Shown: positions 6,682 to 7,362 of the stretch, piece after piece
Numbering within the stretch: position 1 is the first letter of the stretch
How the letters are laid out: every line of letters begins with the position of its first letter
Assembly: GCA_900556665.1 (NCBI GenBank)
Contig: USPX01000100.1
Location: 1-7,362 of the forward strand
Direction of reading: 5' to 3'
Origin: an uncultured Eubacteriales bacterium
Lineage (GTDB): Bacteria > Bacillota_A > Clostridia > Lachnospirales > Cellulosilyticaceae
DNA: 7,362 bases
Program-made: the position numbers and the translations under genes
Notes under the pieces: model-generated
What the model was told of the DNA's origin: nothing
What the model saw: only the letters and a program-made list of their open reading frames with translations
Database searches by the model: none

Positions 6682-6687
6682 TGTATA
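6667..6687. promoter_or_regulatory. Palindrome over the -35 box of the rnz promoter
   Basis: CATTGT-T-ACAATG (6671-6683) has perfect 6-base arms. It extends to 10-base arms (6667-6676 and 6678-6687) with one mismatch. It covers the -35 box, so it could be an operator. A 6-base-arm palindrome is also plausible by chance in AT-rich DNA. Confidence 0.35.
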
Positions 6688-6767
6688 AGGACAACTATGT
6701 ACTTAGTAGTCAAATTATTCCCATTAGAACTTATAAGCAAACGTCTTTTAACGATTTATTTATTGAC

Positions 6768-6802
6768 AAAAAAATAAGGCACTACACTTTTGCGTAGCGC
6801 CT
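6768..6802 (-). terminator. Intrinsic terminator of the small zinc-protein gene
   Basis: An 11-base stem (6777-6787 and 6792-6802) with a four-base loop is followed on the minus strand by TA and seven T (6768-6774). Two positions are G-U pairs when read as minus-strand RNA but A-C mismatches when read as plus-strand RNA. The hairpin therefore belongs to the minus transcript. It starts six bases after the TAA at 6808-6810. Confidence 0.9.
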
Positions 6803-6807
6803 ATTTT

Positions 6808-7119
6808 TTATATTGCACCTGAAGCTCTATATGCTTCATTTAATATTTCTATTTCTTCGTCTGTGTAAACATGTATTTCTTCTACGGGATATTCCTCTAC
6901 AGGGATTTCAAAAGTAGAAACCCATTTATCATAACACCTTTCACAAATATTGAACATTTGTCTTGTTAAATCTTTGTTTGAAAAGTATCCCCACTCTTTT
7001 TCAATGTGTACGTAATCCATAGTCACATCTTTTAAAGTAGTTTTTATAATTGGTTTTCCACAACAATTACAATAGATTTCTTTCTTTGAACGATCCCCTA
7101 AACGTTCTACCTCATTCAC
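6808..7119 (-). CDS. Small zinc-binding protein of unknown function (two CxxC knuckles)
   Basis: A 103-residue protein counted from the GTG at 7119. It carries CNCCGKPI (C17, C19, C20) and ICERCYDKW (C59, C62), two cysteine pairs about 40 residues apart, the arrangement of a four-cysteine zinc ribbon or treble clef. Between them is an EWGYFSNKD block, and the C-terminus is acidic (VEEYPVEEIHVYTDEEIE). Similar small proteins with EWGYFS and CxxCYD motifs are common in Clostridia as uncharacterised proteins; this is from memory. No membrane segment or signal peptide is present. A longer GTG frame opens at 7146, but AGGGGGTG (7127-7134) sits at ideal spacing before 7119, so I prefer the shorter form. 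It is transcribed alone, with its own promoter candidate (7309-7336) and its own terminator. Role unknown; cytosolic regulator, chaperone-like or metal-sensing roles are open. Confidence 0.8.
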   Translation of the reverse strand: MNEVERLGDRSKKEIYCNCCGKPIIKTTLKDVTMDYVHIEKEWGYFSNKDLTRQMFNICERCYDKWVSTFEIPVEEYPVEEIHVYTDEEIEILNEAYRASGAI

Positions 7120-7126
7120 TAAACTA

Positions 7127-7134
7127 CACCCCCT
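7127..7134 (-). promoter_or_regulatory. Ribosome binding site deciding the zinc-protein start
   Basis: AGGGGGTG on the minus strand, seven bases before the GTG at 7119. It lies inside the longer reading frame that opens at 7146, so it argues for the shorter protein. Confidence 0.75.
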
Positions 7135-7166
7135 AAATATACTCACACGTCACATCTCTTCCATTT

Positions 7167-7285
7167 AGCTTATTAAGCTTTTAAGTCGTCTTTATTTTTA
7201 TTTACTCTTAATGATTAAGTCTCTAGAATTTTAATCATCAAGTCACTTTTAAGGGTTAAGCCCTACTACTATTATAAAGCTTTAT
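7167..7285. repeat. Cluster of short palindromes in the zinc-protein leader
   Basis: Five short inverted repeats fall within about 120 bases: AGCTTA-T-TAAGCT (7167-7179), CTTAAT-G-ATTAAG (7207-7219), ATGATTAA/TTAATCAT (7211-7218 and 7231-7238), AGGG/CCCT (7252-7264) and ATAAAGCTTTAT (7274-7285). A TTAAGTC-like word recurs at 7181, 7215, 7238 (TCAAGTC) and 7256 (TTAAGCC). This could be a structured leader or operator sites. No known riboswitch consensus is recognisable. Confidence 0.4.
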
Positions 7286-7308
7286 CTTTAACAAGTATAT
7301 TGGTAAAT

Positions 7309-7336
7309 ATTATATACTCAACTTTCCCACCAACAA
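7309..7336 (-). promoter_or_regulatory. Candidate promoter of the zinc-protein gene
   Basis: Minus-strand TTGTTG (7331-7336) and TATAAT (7309-7314) are separated by 16 bases. This would give an untranslated leader of roughly 180 bases to the GTG at 7119, which is long for such a small gene. A second TATAAT lies at 7270-7275 on the minus strand but lacks a good -35 box. The -35 box overlaps a small hairpin (7334-7350). Confidence 0.5.
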
Positions 7337-7362
7337 AAATATGATTTTTGCTGATATAACTT

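Noticed and set aside
6763..6768. Consensus TTGACA on the plus strand
   Set aside because: No -10 box follows at a usable distance, and it overlaps the T run of the minus-strand terminator; no plus-strand gene lies downstream.
6492..6797. Plus-strand 101-codon open frame running from rnz into the intergenic region
   Set aside because: It starts antisense inside the well-conserved rnz, crosses the operon promoter and ends in the neighbouring terminator; no ribosome binding site or recognisable motif.
7069..7146. Longer zinc-protein start at GTG 7146
   Set aside because: The strong AGGGGGTG site lies inside this extension at correct spacing for GTG 7119, and the upstream GTG lacks a comparable site.
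1..7362. CRISPR array, insertion sequence, attachment site or phage remnant
   Set aside because: No regularly spaced repeats, transposase or integrase frames, or flanking terminal repeats were seen anywhere in the window.

Overview
The window looks like ordinary chromosome from an AT-rich Firmicute, most likely a Clostridia/Lachnospirales relative. The reasons are the strong AT bias, purine-rich AGGAGG-type ribosome binding sites, SigA-like promoters with TTGNNN/TATAAT boxes, and close family resemblance of the products (YacL-type PIN/TRAM protein, VanZ-like protein, Lachnospiraceae-style RNase Z and a small two-CxxC zinc protein). Genus cannot be fixed from the sequence alone. I see no mobile element, CRISPR array, rRNA or tRNA, and no obviously new defence or biosynthetic system.

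Layout, left to right. 1-186: gene-free tail downstream of ispD, with an AT hairpin and a possible outward promoter at the edge. 187-900 (-): ispD. 901-1172: divergent control region with a well-formed promoter for the plus-strand gene, covered by nested palindromes. 1173-2510 (+): APC-family amino acid permease, the only plus-strand gene. 2527-2564: a perfect palindromic bidirectional terminator shared with the convergent operon. 2561-6621 (-): a five-gene operon, read right to left as RNase Z, a membrane-anchored unknown protein, TsaD, a PIN/TRAM protein and a VanZ-like protein. Its promoter is at 6653-6681. 6768-6802: terminator of the next minus-strand gene. 6808-7119 (-): small zinc-binding protein of unknown function. 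7120-7362: its palindrome-rich leader and promoter.

How the genes fit together. The operon joins two tRNA maturation steps, 3'-end cleavage by RNase Z and t6A37 synthesis by TsaD, with a membrane-anchored PIN nuclease carrying an RNA-binding TRAM domain. This suggests an RNA-centred unit carrying two membrane passengers. In Bacillus the PIN/TRAM gene (yacL) sits directly upstream of ispD. Here both keep that order and strand, but the vanZ-like gene and the opposite-strand permease lie between them, so ispD needs its own promoter. Three starts are placed downstream of the longest possible ORF because strong ribosome binding sites demand it: TsaD at 5070, the unknown protein at 5634 and the zinc protein at 7119.
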